64,000 nt of DNA, from positions 1-64,000 of the forward strand of contig OMIV01000254.1 of the NCBI GenBank assembly GCA_900299185.1, written 5' to 3'. This stretch comes from Planctomycetaceae bacterium. GTDB lineage: Bacteria; Planctomycetota; Planctomycetia; Planctomycetales; Planctomycetaceae. Positions 27,670 through 36,761 of the stretch are shown in pieces. The position numbers and the translations under genes were made by a program. The stretch's first letter is position 1. The number at the start of each line of letters is the position of its first letter. The notes under the pieces are model-generated. The model had not been told where the DNA came from. It made no database searches and worked only from the letters and a program-made list of their open reading frames with translations.

Positions 27670-28800
27670 CTATCCCGCCATCCGAGCTTTCAACCAGGCG
27701 TAGATCGTCTTTCCAATCTGTTGATAGCCCGCAGCATTGGGATGCACTCCGTTGTCCTCGGGGTAGCCGTCGGTGGCATCCAAGTTGAGCTGCGTCGGTA
27801 TGACAAACACCTTCTCGTGGTCGCGCTTCAGGAAGTGCAGTAACTGCTTTTCGACCAAGCGATGTTGAATGCGACGCCAGCCCCAGCGCGGATAGCGGTC
27901 CTTGTAGTTGGCATAGAACGCGGCATCGCGACTGTTGCCAGGTGTAGTAAGACAGACACCAATCTGAGCCTCGGGAGCTGCGCGACGAAACTCGGCAATC
28001 AGCTTGTCGGCTTCTTTGAAGACGCCATCAATTCGCACATCGAGGTTCACGGCATCGTCGGGATTGAATCCAAAGCAGTCGTTGATCCCCAACATGACGG
28101 TGATGAAGTTTGGAGTCTTGCCGCCCGTTCGCTCGGCGAAGTACCGCGCGACATCGAGCTTGGCTTGGGGAGGCTCGCCGACTCCAAACACAAACGGGCT
28201 GCTGCCGCGATAGCCCGGCTCGGGATTCTTCGGATCGAACTTCGTATTGAACGCTGCCCACGTCCAGCCTCCGTAACCTTCATGGACCACGCCCGGCTTA
28301 ACTCCTGCAGGCTGATGAGTGCCGATCATCTGCCACTTGGGATTGCTGGGCAGTGATAGCAAGCGAGCGATCTCGTTGGGATATGCCGACGCATGAGTCA
28401 GGCTGTCTCCGACAATGAGCAGCGTAATGTCTTTGTCATGACCTGAGTTGCCGGGAACAACTCGTACGTGAGTCTGCGCTTCTTCAACGACCTTCCCTGC
28501 TTCGTCTTTGACCTTCAGCTTGAGCGGGACCGTCCCCACTTCTTGAGCGGTGGCCTTTATCGTCCAACGGCGCGGTTCGACCTTCCCCAGCGAACACTCC
28601 ACTTCGAAGCTGACCTTCTGACCGTCCGCGACCAAGACGGTGTTCTCGAAGTACAGACTCATGTCGACATCGGGCACCGCATAAATCGTCGGAGGCAATG
28701 TGAGTCGAAATGGTCGAGCCTTGGAATCCGCGACATCTTGAGCCGACGTCGCCTGAAGCCCAACAGCCAGCAACAACACAGACATCCAATAGCGAACCAT
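27670..28800 (-). CDS. Secreted SGNH/GDSL-type hydrolase
   Basis: 376 residues from the ATG at 28800, where a signal peptide begins (MVRYWMSVLLLAVGLQATSA); the open frame reaches 29232 but this long extension is not protein-like. Residues ~25-120 form an immunoglobulin-like N-terminal domain (DMSLYFENTVLVADGQKVSF). The SGNH hydrolase follows: block I IVGDSLTHA with the nucleophile Ser, GYGGWTWAAFN (block II Gly), MLGINDC (block III Asn) and DNGVHPNAAG (block V Asp/His). All four catalytic blocks are present. Such enzymes act as carbohydrate esterases or lipases; beside sulfatases and glycosidases an acetyl-xylan-type esterase role is plausible but not shown. Confidence 0.88.
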   Translation of the reverse strand: MVRYWMSVLLLAVGLQATSAQDVADSKARPFRLTLPPTIYAVPDVDMSLYFENTVLVADGQKVSFEVECSLGKVEPRRWTIKATAQEVGTVPLKLKVKDEAGKVVEEAQTHVRVVPGNSGHDKDITLLIVGDSLTHASAYPNEIARLLSLPSNPKWQMIGTHQPAGVKPGVVHEGYGGWTWAAFNTKFDPKNPEPGYRGSSPFVFGVGEPPQAKLDVARYFAERTGGKTPNFITVMLGINDCFGFNPDDAVNLDVRIDGVFKEADKLIAEFRRAAPEAQIGVCLTTPGNSRDAAFYANYKDRYPRWGWRRIQHRLVEKQLLHFLKRDHEKVFVIPTQLNLDATDGYPEDNGVHPNAAGYQQIGKTIYAWLKARMAG

Positions 28801-29245
28801 GAGTGCCCCTTTGAGAAGAATGAAACGTCTCTCCGCAACGTATCGCTGCGACTGCGAGATCTCGACTCGAACGACAAGCTCACGATGAGATCGCTCCAAC
28901 ACTCGCCCAACGAGAACACCAAACTCGAATGGGGAATCAGTCGGCAAGTCGAACCGGCACGCCTTCGATGTGTTAGCTTCAGAGTCATCGCGATCGATGC
29001 GAATGCAGGGGCAGCCAACAGTTGGCTCGACAATCGAACGACTCTTCATCGGAGAATCGTCCGTGACAGGTTCGATCCAAGCAACACGGTCTGTGATTCG
29101 TCGCAATGGCAATTTCCCATTGCTATCGTCCTGCCCGCGTTGAAAGTTGTATCGGGCCAATCGTGGAGAAGTTCGGTCGCACAATGCAGAGCACGCAGGG
29201 ATGCACTCTCGCAATCGCCGCAGCCGCAGCAACTAAGGAACCGCA
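28801..29245. other. Divergent intergenic region
   Basis: 445 bases between the SGNH gene and the phosphatase gene. Open frames cross it on both strands, but none has family-like content or a convincing ribosome site. No notable hairpin or repeat was seen. It should hold both promoters. Confidence 0.5.
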
Positions 29246-30445
29246 ATGCGAATTCTCGTCGGATGGGACAACGACTCCGAGATCGACTTGATCTCGATGT
29301 ACCTCGGAGTTGATGGCAGCGATGTTGTGACGGCACTCGGCCCCGAGGCCATCAAGGCGCAAATCACCAGCGGAGAGCGATTCGATGTGGTGTTGCTCGC
29401 CATCAACATGCCCACTGCTGATGACGGCTACGACATCTTTCAGCAGCTGCGAATGGAGTCGCTCGACATTCCGATTGTCGGTGCTTGCCAGCCTCAAGAA
29501 GTCTTCCGCATCGTGCGTTTCATGGCCAACGGCATGAACGGCTACGTCATCCGCGACGGCGCGGGCGACTACATGTTTATGTTGCAGACCATTCTCGAAA
29601 GTACCGTTGATGCCGTGCGAGCAGCTCGCGAACAACAACTCGCAGCCAAGCTGCGAGAAGAAGTCGACAGCGTTCGCAAGCTGCAAGAAAGCGTCATTCC
29701 TCGGCACATCGAAGCACCGTCGGGATATCAGATTCGTGGTCGCTACGAGCCGTCTCAGATTCGAGTCGTCGGCGGTCAAGCTGTCACGATGGCCGGAGGA
29801 GACTACTACGACATCTTCACGCTGCCGGATAACAGCATTGTGTTACTCGTCGGCGACGCCTCGGGTCACGGTATGAAGGCCGCGATGTCGATCATGACGA
29901 TGCACACGCTCGTCCGCATGATTCGATCTCAGCGCTACGCCGACACGGCGCATTTCGTCACCGAGATCAACAAGCAACTTTGCGAACAAACCATCGTCAG
30001 TGAGGAAGGCGGCTTCATCACTCTGCTGTATGCGATCTTCAACCCCGAGACGCGCGTCATTCAGTGGACCTCAGCCGGACACCCGCCGCCATTCATTCAA
30101 GACTTCTCGAAGGGCACGGTCGAAGCTCTGGGCGATAAAGATGTCGGCGGTCTGCCTTTGGCCGTCACGGAATTCGCCGAGTACGAGACCTATCACAATG
30201 TCTTGCCCGAAGACTGTCGGCTGCTGCTCTTCACCGACGGACTGGAAGAAGCCTTCCCCGAAGCCAAAAAGGACGCGCACCATCAGTTCGGCTTTGAAGG
30301 CATCATGAACACGATGCGATGCAACACCGAGAAATCGATCGACGAATTGCTGCAAGCTCTGTTCGATGATTCGAACGCCTTCACCGAAGGCAGCGGGCGT
30401 CACGACGACACGTCGGTTGTCTTGCTGGAACGCCGCAGTCACTAA
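29246..30445 (+). CDS. SpoIIE/RsbU-type PP2C phosphatase with degenerate receiver domain
   Basis: 399 residues. Residues 1-125 fold like a response-regulator receiver, but the phospho-acceptor position in VVLLAINMP is Ala52 in place of Asp, and the conserved Thr and Lys are also replaced (IVGACQ, GYVIRDG). A coiled-coil linker (~128-150, REEVDSVRKLQESVIPRHIE) leads to a SpoIIE-type phosphatase domain with MAGGDYYDIF, LLVGDASGHGMKAAMSI, TSAGHPPPF, LLLFTDGLEEAF and GRHDDTSVVLLERR. All metal-binding Asp residues are present, so catalysis should work. In RsbU-like systems this domain dephosphorylates an anti-sigma antagonist. No STAS or HPK partner is in the window. It is followed by a strong terminator, so the gene ends its own transcript. 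Confidence 0.92.
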   Translation: MRILVGWDNDSEIDLISMYLGVDGSDVVTALGPEAIKAQITSGERFDVVLLAINMPTADDGYDIFQQLRMESLDIPIVGACQPQEVFRIVRFMANGMNGYVIRDGAGDYMFMLQTILESTVDAVRAAREQQLAAKLREEVDSVRKLQESVIPRHIEAPSGYQIRGRYEPSQIRVVGGQAVTMAGGDYYDIFTLPDNSIVLLVGDASGHGMKAAMSIMTMHTLVRMIRSQRYADTAHFVTEINKQLCEQTIVSEEGGFITLLYAIFNPETRVIQWTSAGHPPPFIQDFSKGTVEALGDKDVGGLPLAVTEFAEYETYHNVLPEDCRLLLFTDGLEEAFPEAKKDAHHQFGFEGIMNTMRCNTEKSIDELLQALFDDSNAFTEGSGRHDDTSVVLLERRSH

Positions 30446-30486
30446 GAGCGAGTTCGTTGCTCTGCGGTTGTCTTTGTCTGATCTCG

Positions 30487-30531
30487 AAACGAGGCACGTC
30501 TTTCTCATGAAGGCCGTGCCTCGTTCGTTTT
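30487..30531 (+). terminator. Rho-independent terminator after the phosphatase gene
   Basis: AACGAGGCACG at 30488-30498 pairs perfectly with CGTGCCTCGTT at 30515-30525, with a 16-base loop and TTTT at 30528-30531. It lies 40 bp after the phosphatase stop and before the convergent methyltransferase. Confidence 0.85.
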
Positions 30532-30566
30532 ACGAGTTCGCGGCATCCGTCATGACAAGCCGACTT

Positions 30567-31593
30567 TCAGGACTTCGTCGCTGGCTTCCGAGCCACAACG
30601 GTCAGCCGTCCGCCTTGATGTAGCCACGCCAACACGATGGCCAGCGGAGCCAAGATCAACTGCCACCACAACGTCGATGATTCGCCCAATTCAAGACGCG
30701 CTGAGCCGACCGGCTGCGCGGAAACCAGCGGGTCAGCACGATGCCCACGCTGGTAACCACGTTGAGCAAGTTCCGCTGATGAATGATGTCGATGCGATCG
30801 TAGCCGCAGTCAGCCAGCAGACTTCGCAGACGTCGAGGCGTGAAGTGCTGCAAGTGACGTGGCAGCTCCCAAACCATCCACGACTTCCCGGAGACGTAAG
30901 GCTCCCAACAAGCCACGTTCGGCACACTGAAAACCAACCAGCCATCTGTTTTGAGAGTTCGCCGCAGCTCAACCAACGTCTCGCGCGGATTGGTCAGATG
31001 CTCGATCACCATCCACGCAAAGGCCGCGTCAAAAGCGTCGCTCTCCAATTGAGCAGACTCCAACATTCCCACGTGGATCGAGAAGCCTCGACGCTGTGCC
31101 TCTGCTGCCGCCGTTGCCACAGGCTCGATGCCGCGAGGTTGCCAACCGGCTGCTCGTAACTTCTCAAGGAACGCACCGGTCGCGCAACCCAACTCAACCG
31201 CAGTGGCCCCTTGGTTCGGCAAAGGCGGCATGAAGTCGGCGTAGGTCTTCGTCAGCCAGTAATACAGCGATCTCAAGCCAGGAACGGCTCGCGCCAACGG
31301 CGAGAGATACCAAGGCCGCCGCGCAGGTGATGAAGTGGTCGAGGATGACGAACTCGAAGCGCTCGTTTCATGAGGTCCTAATGAGCCGGGTAGCAATTCA
31401 AGATCGTCTCAGGCGTGGGCCGGGGATCCATGTAAAGATGGCTACAGTCCAAGCACCGCACGATCTGAAACTCGCCCGGCAGCCCGCAGAGCACGTCTTT
31501 GTTTTTGAGATAGGCACGAGAGCGCGTCGAATTGCATAACGGGCAAGGCTTACTCTCTAACTCAATCACCACTGAAGTTGGTTCAGCCATCAT
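30567..31593 (-). pseudogene. Class I SAM methyltransferase gene broken by two frameshifts
   Basis: Three reading frames together spell one methyltransferase. Part 1 (31593-31378) has a zinc-binding-like head, CPLCNSTRSRAY, GEFQIVRCLDCSHLYMDPRP, and stops after CYPAH. Part 2 continues from about 31375 in a frame two bases on, giving GPHETSAS, the SAM motif AVELGCATGAFLEKL, VIEHLTNPRETLVELRR and FSVPNVACWEPY, and runs out at 30656. Part 3, in the third frame from about 30700 to 30567, gives LELGESSTLWWQ, LAPLAIVLAWLH and GGRLTVVARKPATKS, a normal C-terminus for this family. Restoring one missing base at each junction (near 31376 and 30700) rebuilds an open gene of ~340 residues, with YPAHYGPHE across the first. 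It is a decayed gene or an assembly artefact. Related intact enzymes modify glycans or lipids. Confidence 0.8.
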
Positions 31594-31596
31594 CAA

Positions 31597-31894
31597 TTCC
31601 CAGAACGTTGCCCATCAGCATTGTCTGACCCGCGAACGACCATCCGTCACAAGCACATCGCCGAGCGCTGCGTCGCATGCTGTGACTCGAGATCGGACAG
31701 TATCGCCCCGCCCGCAACAAATCAGTCCGCCCTTCCGACAGCTTTCGAATTCAGACCAACGACCTACGATGGTGAGCGATCTATCGATTGGTAGCATGAG
31801 TGACGGCCTCATACGGCGCCGCTCAACTGCGACCGGACTTGCCAAGCGACTCTGCTCCATCCCCGCCATGACTCCTTCCAACAGAAGCACAATC
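31597..31894. other. Divergent intergenic region
   Basis: About 298 bases between the broken methyltransferase and the PSD1 gene. The PSD1 frame stays open back to 31532, but this stretch is Ser/Arg-rich, lacks signal-peptide character and is probably leader. An ATG at 31868 is an alternative start. No hairpin or repeat was recognised. Confidence 0.45.
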
Positions 31895-34800
31895 ATGACA
31901 CCACGCCAATACTTCGTCCGTCTGTGTGTTAGCTCCTGTCTCGCGGCCAGTGCGATTGGCCCATCGGCTCAGGCTGCGGATGACATCGACTTCAATCGAG
32001 ATATCAGGCCCATCCTGTCTGACAATTGCTTCGCCTGTCATGGCCCCGATGCCAATCATCGCAAGGGTGACTTGCGATTGGATATTCGAGAAGACGCACT
32101 CGGCTCCAAAGCGATTACGCCCGGCAAGCCAGAGATGAGTAAGCTCATCCAACGCATTCTCAGCGACGATCCTGAGCAAGTCATGCCGCCCAAGGATTCG
32201 CCCAAGCGACTCACTGCCGCTCAAAAGGATCTGCTTAAGAAGTGGATCACAAGCGGCGCCGAGTATCAGGGGCACTGGGCCTATCAGACTCCCAAGAAGT
32301 TAAGCGTTCCAGCGGGAGTCCAGCCTGTTGATTTCCTCGTGCAACAGCGACTCAAGAAGCTGGGCCTCTCACCTTCCGTCGAGGCCGATCGACGCACTCT
32401 CGCGCGACGACTCAGCTTCGATCTGGTTGGTCTCCCGCCCAAGACCGAGGACGTCGATGCCTTCGTCGCTGACCAGTCGCCCGATGCCTACAAGAACTAC
32501 TTCGAGAAGTTGATCGCGTCTCCGCACTACGGCGAGCGAATGGCGATTGGTTGGCTCGACGCGGTCCGGTTTGCAGACACGATTGGCTATCACTCGGACA
32601 ACCCGCGAAACATCTTCCCGTATCGCGACTATGTCATTCGCGCCTTCAACGAGAACAAGCCTTTCGATCAATTCACCGTCGAGCAGTTGGCTGGCGATCT
32701 GCTGCCCAATCCGACGGTTGAGACGAAGGTAGGCTCGGCCTTCAATCGGCTCTTGCTCACGACGGAAGAAGGTGGCGCTCAAGCCAAGGACTATGAAGCC
32801 CGTTACCTCACTGACCGAGTCCGAGCACTCGGAACGGTCTGGCTCGGTCAGACGATTGGTTGTTGCCAATGTCACGACCATAAGTTCGACCCAAGCACTC
32901 AGCGCGACTTCTATTCGTTGGGTGCGTTCTTCGCGGACATTCAAGAAGCGATCATCGGTGGTCGCGAGCCGGGCATGCCGGTTCCCACGCTCGAGCAAAC
33001 TGCAGAGTTAGCCAAGTTGCAAAAGGCTGCGGCTGACCTCGAAGCACAATTCAATGCGCCGCAACCGCAGCTCGCGGAAGCGTTCGCCAAGTGGCAAGAA
33101 CAACAAGCTCAGCTCGCCAATCAAGAAGCGAATTGGACTCAGCTCAAGCCAATCAAGCTGGAATCAACCGGCAAGGCCAAGCTGACTCTGCAAGGCGATA
33201 ACTCGATCCTCGTCAGCGGACCAAAGCCTGATAAGGACGACTACAAGCTCGACATCACTGGCGAATTGAAGAACGTCGTCGGGCTGAGAATCGAAGTTCT
33301 CCCTGATGGTTCTTTGCCCGCTCAAGGACCAGGTCGAGCCGGCAACGGCAACTTCGTCCTGACCGAAGTGGTTGCTCAAGTGCGTCGCGCCGACGGTAAG
33401 ACTCAAGCCATCAAGTTCACGGCCGCTCGCGCATCGATCGAACAAACCGGGATTGCGGAAGCCAATCCTTACAAGGCTTGGAATGCAGCCTCGACCATCG
33501 ACGCTGATGAGAAAGGTGCTCAGTGGGGTTGGGCGATCCTGCCGGAAGTCGGCAAGCCTCAGCAATTGCTGCTGACCTTGGCCGAACCGATCAGCATGGA
33601 TTTGGGCGACGCTCTTCAAGTGGAATTAAAACAACAGCACGGGCAAGGCAGCCACACGCTGGGCAAGTTCCGAGTTTCAACCACATCTAAGTCGGAAGCT
33701 CTGCAAGCTCCCCTTGGTTCGAGCGCTCTCACCAAAGAGCTTGTCGACCTCCTCAACATTCCCACTGACAAACGGCAGCCTGCTCAAAGCGACAAGCTCT
33801 TCGCACTCTTCAAGAATGTTGGCCCAGAACTTGCCGATCTCCGCAGCCGCAGAGACGCCGCCAAGAAAGCCGCTACCGATTTCGAAGCGTCGTTCCCCAA
33901 GTGCATCGTCTCGGTGGCAGGCAATCCTCGCACGGTCCGCATTCTGCCGCGCGGGAACTGGATGGACGAAAGCGGGCCGATCATGCAACCCGCGCTGCCC
34001 GCGTTCCTAACAACTGCGAATCTCAAAGCTCCCGACAGCGCGACACCTGCCGTACAAGGAAAGAGACTGAATCGACTCGATCTTGCGCAGTGGGTCACGG
34101 CTCGCGACAACCCTCTCACCGCACGCGTCTTCGTGAACCGACTGTGGAAGCAATTCTTCGGAGTTGGCTTGTCAAAGACGTCCGACGACTTCGGTGCTCA
34201 AGGTGAGCCGCCCGTTAATCCAGAGTTGCTCGATTGGCTGGCCGTCGAGTTCATCGACAGTGGCTGGAATATTAAGCACATGGTTCGACTGATGGTGATG
34301 AGCAACACCTACAAACAAGTCTCCACGACCTCGAAGGAACAACTGCAACGCGATCCCGAAAACCGTGAGCTTACTCGACAAAGCCGTTATCGACTCGATG
34401 CCGAACTCGTCCGAGACAACGCCTTGGCGATCAGCGGCCTGCTGATTCCCAAGATTGGCGGACCGAGCGTGAAGCCGTATCAGCCCGATGGCTATTGGGA
34501 GAATTTGAATTTCCCGACACGCACATGGCAGGCAGATCAGAACGAGAATCAATACCGCCGAGGTCTCTACACCTGGTGGCAACGCTCGTTCGTGCATCCG
34601 AGCATGTTGGCCTTCGATGCTCCGACTCGTGAGGAGTGCGCAGCCGATCGACCTCGATCCAACATTCCGCAACAAGCGCTGGTGCTGCTGAATGATCCGA
34701 GCTATGTCGAAGCAGCTCGAACCTTCGCTGCGTCCATCGTGCAAAGTGGCGGAGCGGACTCGGCATCGCGTCTGAAGTTCGCGTTCCGCAAAGCACTCGC

Positions 34801-35011
34801 CCGAGACCCGCGTCCGCAAGAAAGCGAGCAGCTCTCAAAGCTTGTCGACAAGTTGTCGGCCCAATACACGGCTGACCCAAAGGCCGCCGAGGCAATCTTG
34901 AAAGTCGGCATTGCTCCAATGCCCAACGGCATGAACCCAGCCGAACTCGCCACATGGACCAACATCGCTCGCGTCATCATGAACCTGCACGAGACCGTCG
35001 TGCGGAGCTGA
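31895..35011 (+). CDS. PSD1/PSCyt1 cytochrome protein (DUF1549 and DUF1553)
   Basis: 1038 residues from the ATG at 31895, where a signal peptide starts (MTPRQYFVRLCVSSCLAASA, cut after AQA). A planctomycete cytochrome C domain opens the mature protein (RDIRPILSDNCFACHGPDA, CxxCH haem site; QVMPPKDSPKRLT). DUF1549 follows (RRLSFDLVGLPPKTEDVDAF, GERMAIGWLDAVRFADTIGY) with a second haem-type CQCHDHKFDP. A Gln/Ala-rich coiled linker and a galactose-binding-like insert lie in the middle. DUF1553 ends the protein (ARVFVNRLWKQFFGVGLSKT, DDFGAQGEPPVNPELLDWLA, QALVLLNDPSYVEAARTFA, RDPRPQESEQL). Such proteins are periplasmic or surface haem proteins of unknown function. They usually sit directly before DUF1501; here they are apart. 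A hairpin follows at 35040-35079. Confidence 0.92.
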   Translation: MTPRQYFVRLCVSSCLAASAIGPSAQAADDIDFNRDIRPILSDNCFACHGPDANHRKGDLRLDIREDALGSKAITPGKPEMSKLIQRILSDDPEQVMPPKDSPKRLTAAQKDLLKKWITSGAEYQGHWAYQTPKKLSVPAGVQPVDFLVQQRLKKLGLSPSVEADRRTLARRLSFDLVGLPPKTEDVDAFVADQSPDAYKNYFEKLIASPHYGERMAIGWLDAVRFADTIGYHSDNPRNIFPYRDYVIRAFNENKPFDQFTVEQLAGDLLPNPTVETKVGSAFNRLLLTTEEGGAQAKDYEARYLTDRVRALGTVWLGQTIGCCQCHDHKFDPSTQRDFYSLGAFFADIQEAIIGGREPGMPVPTLEQTAELAKLQKAAADLEAQFNAPQPQLAEAFAKWQEQQAQLANQEANWTQLKPIKLESTGKAKLTLQGDNSILVSGPKPDKDDYKLDITGELKNVVGLRIEVLPDGSLPAQGPGRAGNGNFVLTEVVAQVRRADGKTQAIKFTAARASIEQTGIAEANPYKAWNAASTIDADEKGAQWGWAILPEVGKPQQLLLTLAEPISMDLGDALQVELKQQHGQGSHTLGKFRVSTTSKSEALQAPLGSSALTKELVDLLNIPTDKRQPAQSDKLFALFKNVGPELADLRSRRDAAKKAATDFEASFPKCIVSVAGNPRTVRILPRGNWMDESGPIMQPALPAFLTTANLKAPDSATPAVQGKRLNRLDLAQWVTARDNPLTARVFVNRLWKQFFGVGLSKTSDDFGAQGEPPVNPELLDWLAVEFIDSGWNIKHMVRLMVMSNTYKQVSTTSKEQLQRDPENRELTRQSRYRLDAELVRDNALAISGLLIPKIGGPSVKPYQPDGYWENLNFPTRTWQADQNENQYRRGLYTWWQRSFVHPSMLAFDAPTREECAADRPRSNIPQQALVLLNDPSYVEAARTFAASIVQSGGADSASRLKFAFRKALARDPRPQESEQLSKLVDKLSAQYTADPKAAEAILKVGIAPMPNGMNPAELATWTNIARVIMNLHETVVRS

Positions 35012-35039
35012 CGCAGCGAGAACTCTTCCTTGCTCAAGT

Positions 35040-35079
35040 AGCCGTCACTGTCAGGCAAACGAGTCCGACAGTGACGGCT
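35040..35079. terminator. Perfect 13-bp hairpin after the PSD1 gene
   Basis: AGCCGTCACTGTC at 35040-35052 pairs perfectly with GACAGTGACGGCT at 35067-35079, with a 14-base loop. It lies 28 bp after the PSD1 stop and faces the convergent DUF1570 gene. There is no T-run, so it may be a bidirectional terminator or a small palindromic repeat. Confidence 0.6.
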
Positions 35080-35173
35080 GATGCTCGTAGCTTCGTGGTC
35101 ATAAATCCAACACTCGCCGCGCAGTTCGTTCAGCGGCTTCGTCTGATTCCGACTGAGTTCCCGTCGTTGTCTG

Positions 35174-36478
35174 TTATGGCCGAAGGTTCGGGACACCGAT
35201 CGAACGGCCGTATTGGGCCAGCATCTCAGGCAACGTGGAGCCGTAGCTGCGTCCCATCGCTTCGTCAGGAGTGTCGCCTTCCTTCTGATACATCATGAAG
35301 GCCCGGAATCGAGCGGGGTCGAGCTGAATCAGGTAATTCACGAAGTGCCAACCCATGTCGTATTGCCATGACTCCAACTTGGCATGCTTCTCGAAGAAGT
35401 TTCCGCCGAGGTTGCCCGTTTGTTGAACGCGCTGCACCGACTTCTTCTGACGCTCAAGATCGCTAGCGATCGGTACGACCGCGTACCTCATCCATTCAGC
35501 AAGCCCTTCGCCAATCCATTTCGGAAGGTCCATTGTCGACCGAACTCGATGCATCACTCCGTGCGTCGTTTCGTGAACCATCAAGCCACCGAAATTCGGT
35601 GGTGGGTTGCTGCCCCGGAAACAGGAAATGATCGCTCGCCCGTCACTCGAACCATGAGCTAACCCACCGGCCCCTTTCGCATTCGGGTTATCGAGGAACT
35701 TCTCTTCAAAGGCCAAGAACGATTCTTCGGTGTTGAACGCGACGATGATGCACTTGCCCAGAAAGAGGTTTTTGGTCTTGGACAGCCCCAGAAGCTCACA
35801 CAGCTTGGCGTACATCCGATCGAGGTTCGCGACATACGGTGCGACTTGATTCGCGGGCAGGTCGGTCATGAAAAGGAAGAACTGCGTTTCATGGACGAAG
35901 AGCGGAGCCTGAGAACTCGACTGCACGCGCTTCAGGAAACTCTTGTAGTCGTCAATCGTCTTCGCGCGTTCGTCATCGGTCTGTGCGGGCCAAAGTCGAT
36001 GATTCATCGTCTTGAGTTGCTCGTTGACGTCGGCGTCTCGGGCTGTGACATCAATCAAGACATAACCGCGTTTGGCCGGATCGAGGACGAGTTCGTATTC
36101 GGTCTGATCGCCTTGCAAGCGCGAGATGAGATTGGCCGCAAACTTCTGCTTCTTCTTTCCACCAGCTTCGGCCACCGTCAGGAACTTGAGCGTCTCGTTG
36201 CCCTTATCCAGCAACGCATCGGTCACTTCGACCATTGTCAAAGTCTTGCCATTCGCCAGTTCCAAACTGACCGTCTTGCCGACTTCAATCGGTGAATCAT
36301 TCCCAGCGAGCGGACGAAGGTATTTCGACAGCTCCTCATTAGCCGTTGCCGCCGGAGCCTTGGCCTTGGGCTTAGTAACCTGCCCCGCAAGCCAACCTTC
36401 ACCGCCAATCGAAAGCGCTGCCACCAAAGTCAGTCCAAACACCAGTCTGCCATAAAGCGGCCGGGGCGAATGAATCAT
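35174..36478 (-). CDS. DUF1570 secreted protein with HExxH metallopeptidase motif
   Basis: 434 residues with a signal peptide (LVFGLTLVAALSIGGEGWLA). Residues ~50-150 contain a DUF1570-associated SHD1-like strand set (VGKTVSLELANGKTLTMVEV). The domain at ~195-430 has MVHETTHGVMHR with His302, Glu303 and His306 in HExxH form, followed 22 residues later by WIGEGLAEWMRY, which supplies the third, Glu, ligand of a gluzincin-type zinc site. The final part (YDMGWHFVNYLIQLDPARFR, DEAMGRSYGSTLPEMLAQYG) matches the DUF1570 C-terminus. The protein is probably a secreted or periplasmic zinc peptidase of unknown target. It is common in planctomycetes. It converges with the PSD1 gene. Confidence 0.85.
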   Translation of the reverse strand: MIHSPRPLYGRLVFGLTLVAALSIGGEGWLAGQVTKPKAKAPAATANEELSKYLRPLAGNDSPIEVGKTVSLELANGKTLTMVEVTDALLDKGNETLKFLTVAEAGGKKKQKFAANLISRLQGDQTEYELVLDPAKRGYVLIDVTARDADVNEQLKTMNHRLWPAQTDDERAKTIDDYKSFLKRVQSSSQAPLFVHETQFFLFMTDLPANQVAPYVANLDRMYAKLCELLGLSKTKNLFLGKCIIVAFNTEESFLAFEEKFLDNPNAKGAGGLAHGSSDGRAIISCFRGSNPPPNFGGLMVHETTHGVMHRVRSTMDLPKWIGEGLAEWMRYAVVPIASDLERQKKSVQRVQQTGNLGGNFFEKHAKLESWQYDMGWHFVNYLIQLDPARFRAFMMYQKEGDTPDEAMGRSYGSTLPEMLAQYGRSIGVPNLRP

Positions 36479-36761
36479 CGGGCAATCCTCTGATCTTGAA
36501 CTTTGCTTTAAGTGCTAGCCGGACACATTGCCGACTGAATCGAATTGGCCAACGAAGCAGTCGGACTTTTCTTTCGCGATACATCGCGGTGCCACATATT
36601 GGGGAACGGAATGCTGCGTTGTCATCAGTGGCAAACGAACTCGACGAGCAACTGCGAGACAATTAACCGAACCCTGTCGAGAGGTTGGCAATCCTCGACG
36701 TCGAGTTGAGCGTCAGACGACATCTGGCTGCCTCAGAAATGAACGTGTGGAGTGTGATTGA

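Noticed and set aside
28801-29232. Extension of the SGNH gene by 144 residues
   Set aside because: The signal peptide at 28800 decides the start; the extension is not protein-like.
31532-31894. Extension of the PSD1 gene to 31532 (121 more residues)
   Set aside because: The stretch is Ser/Arg-rich, precedes a clear signal peptide and covers the divergent promoter region.
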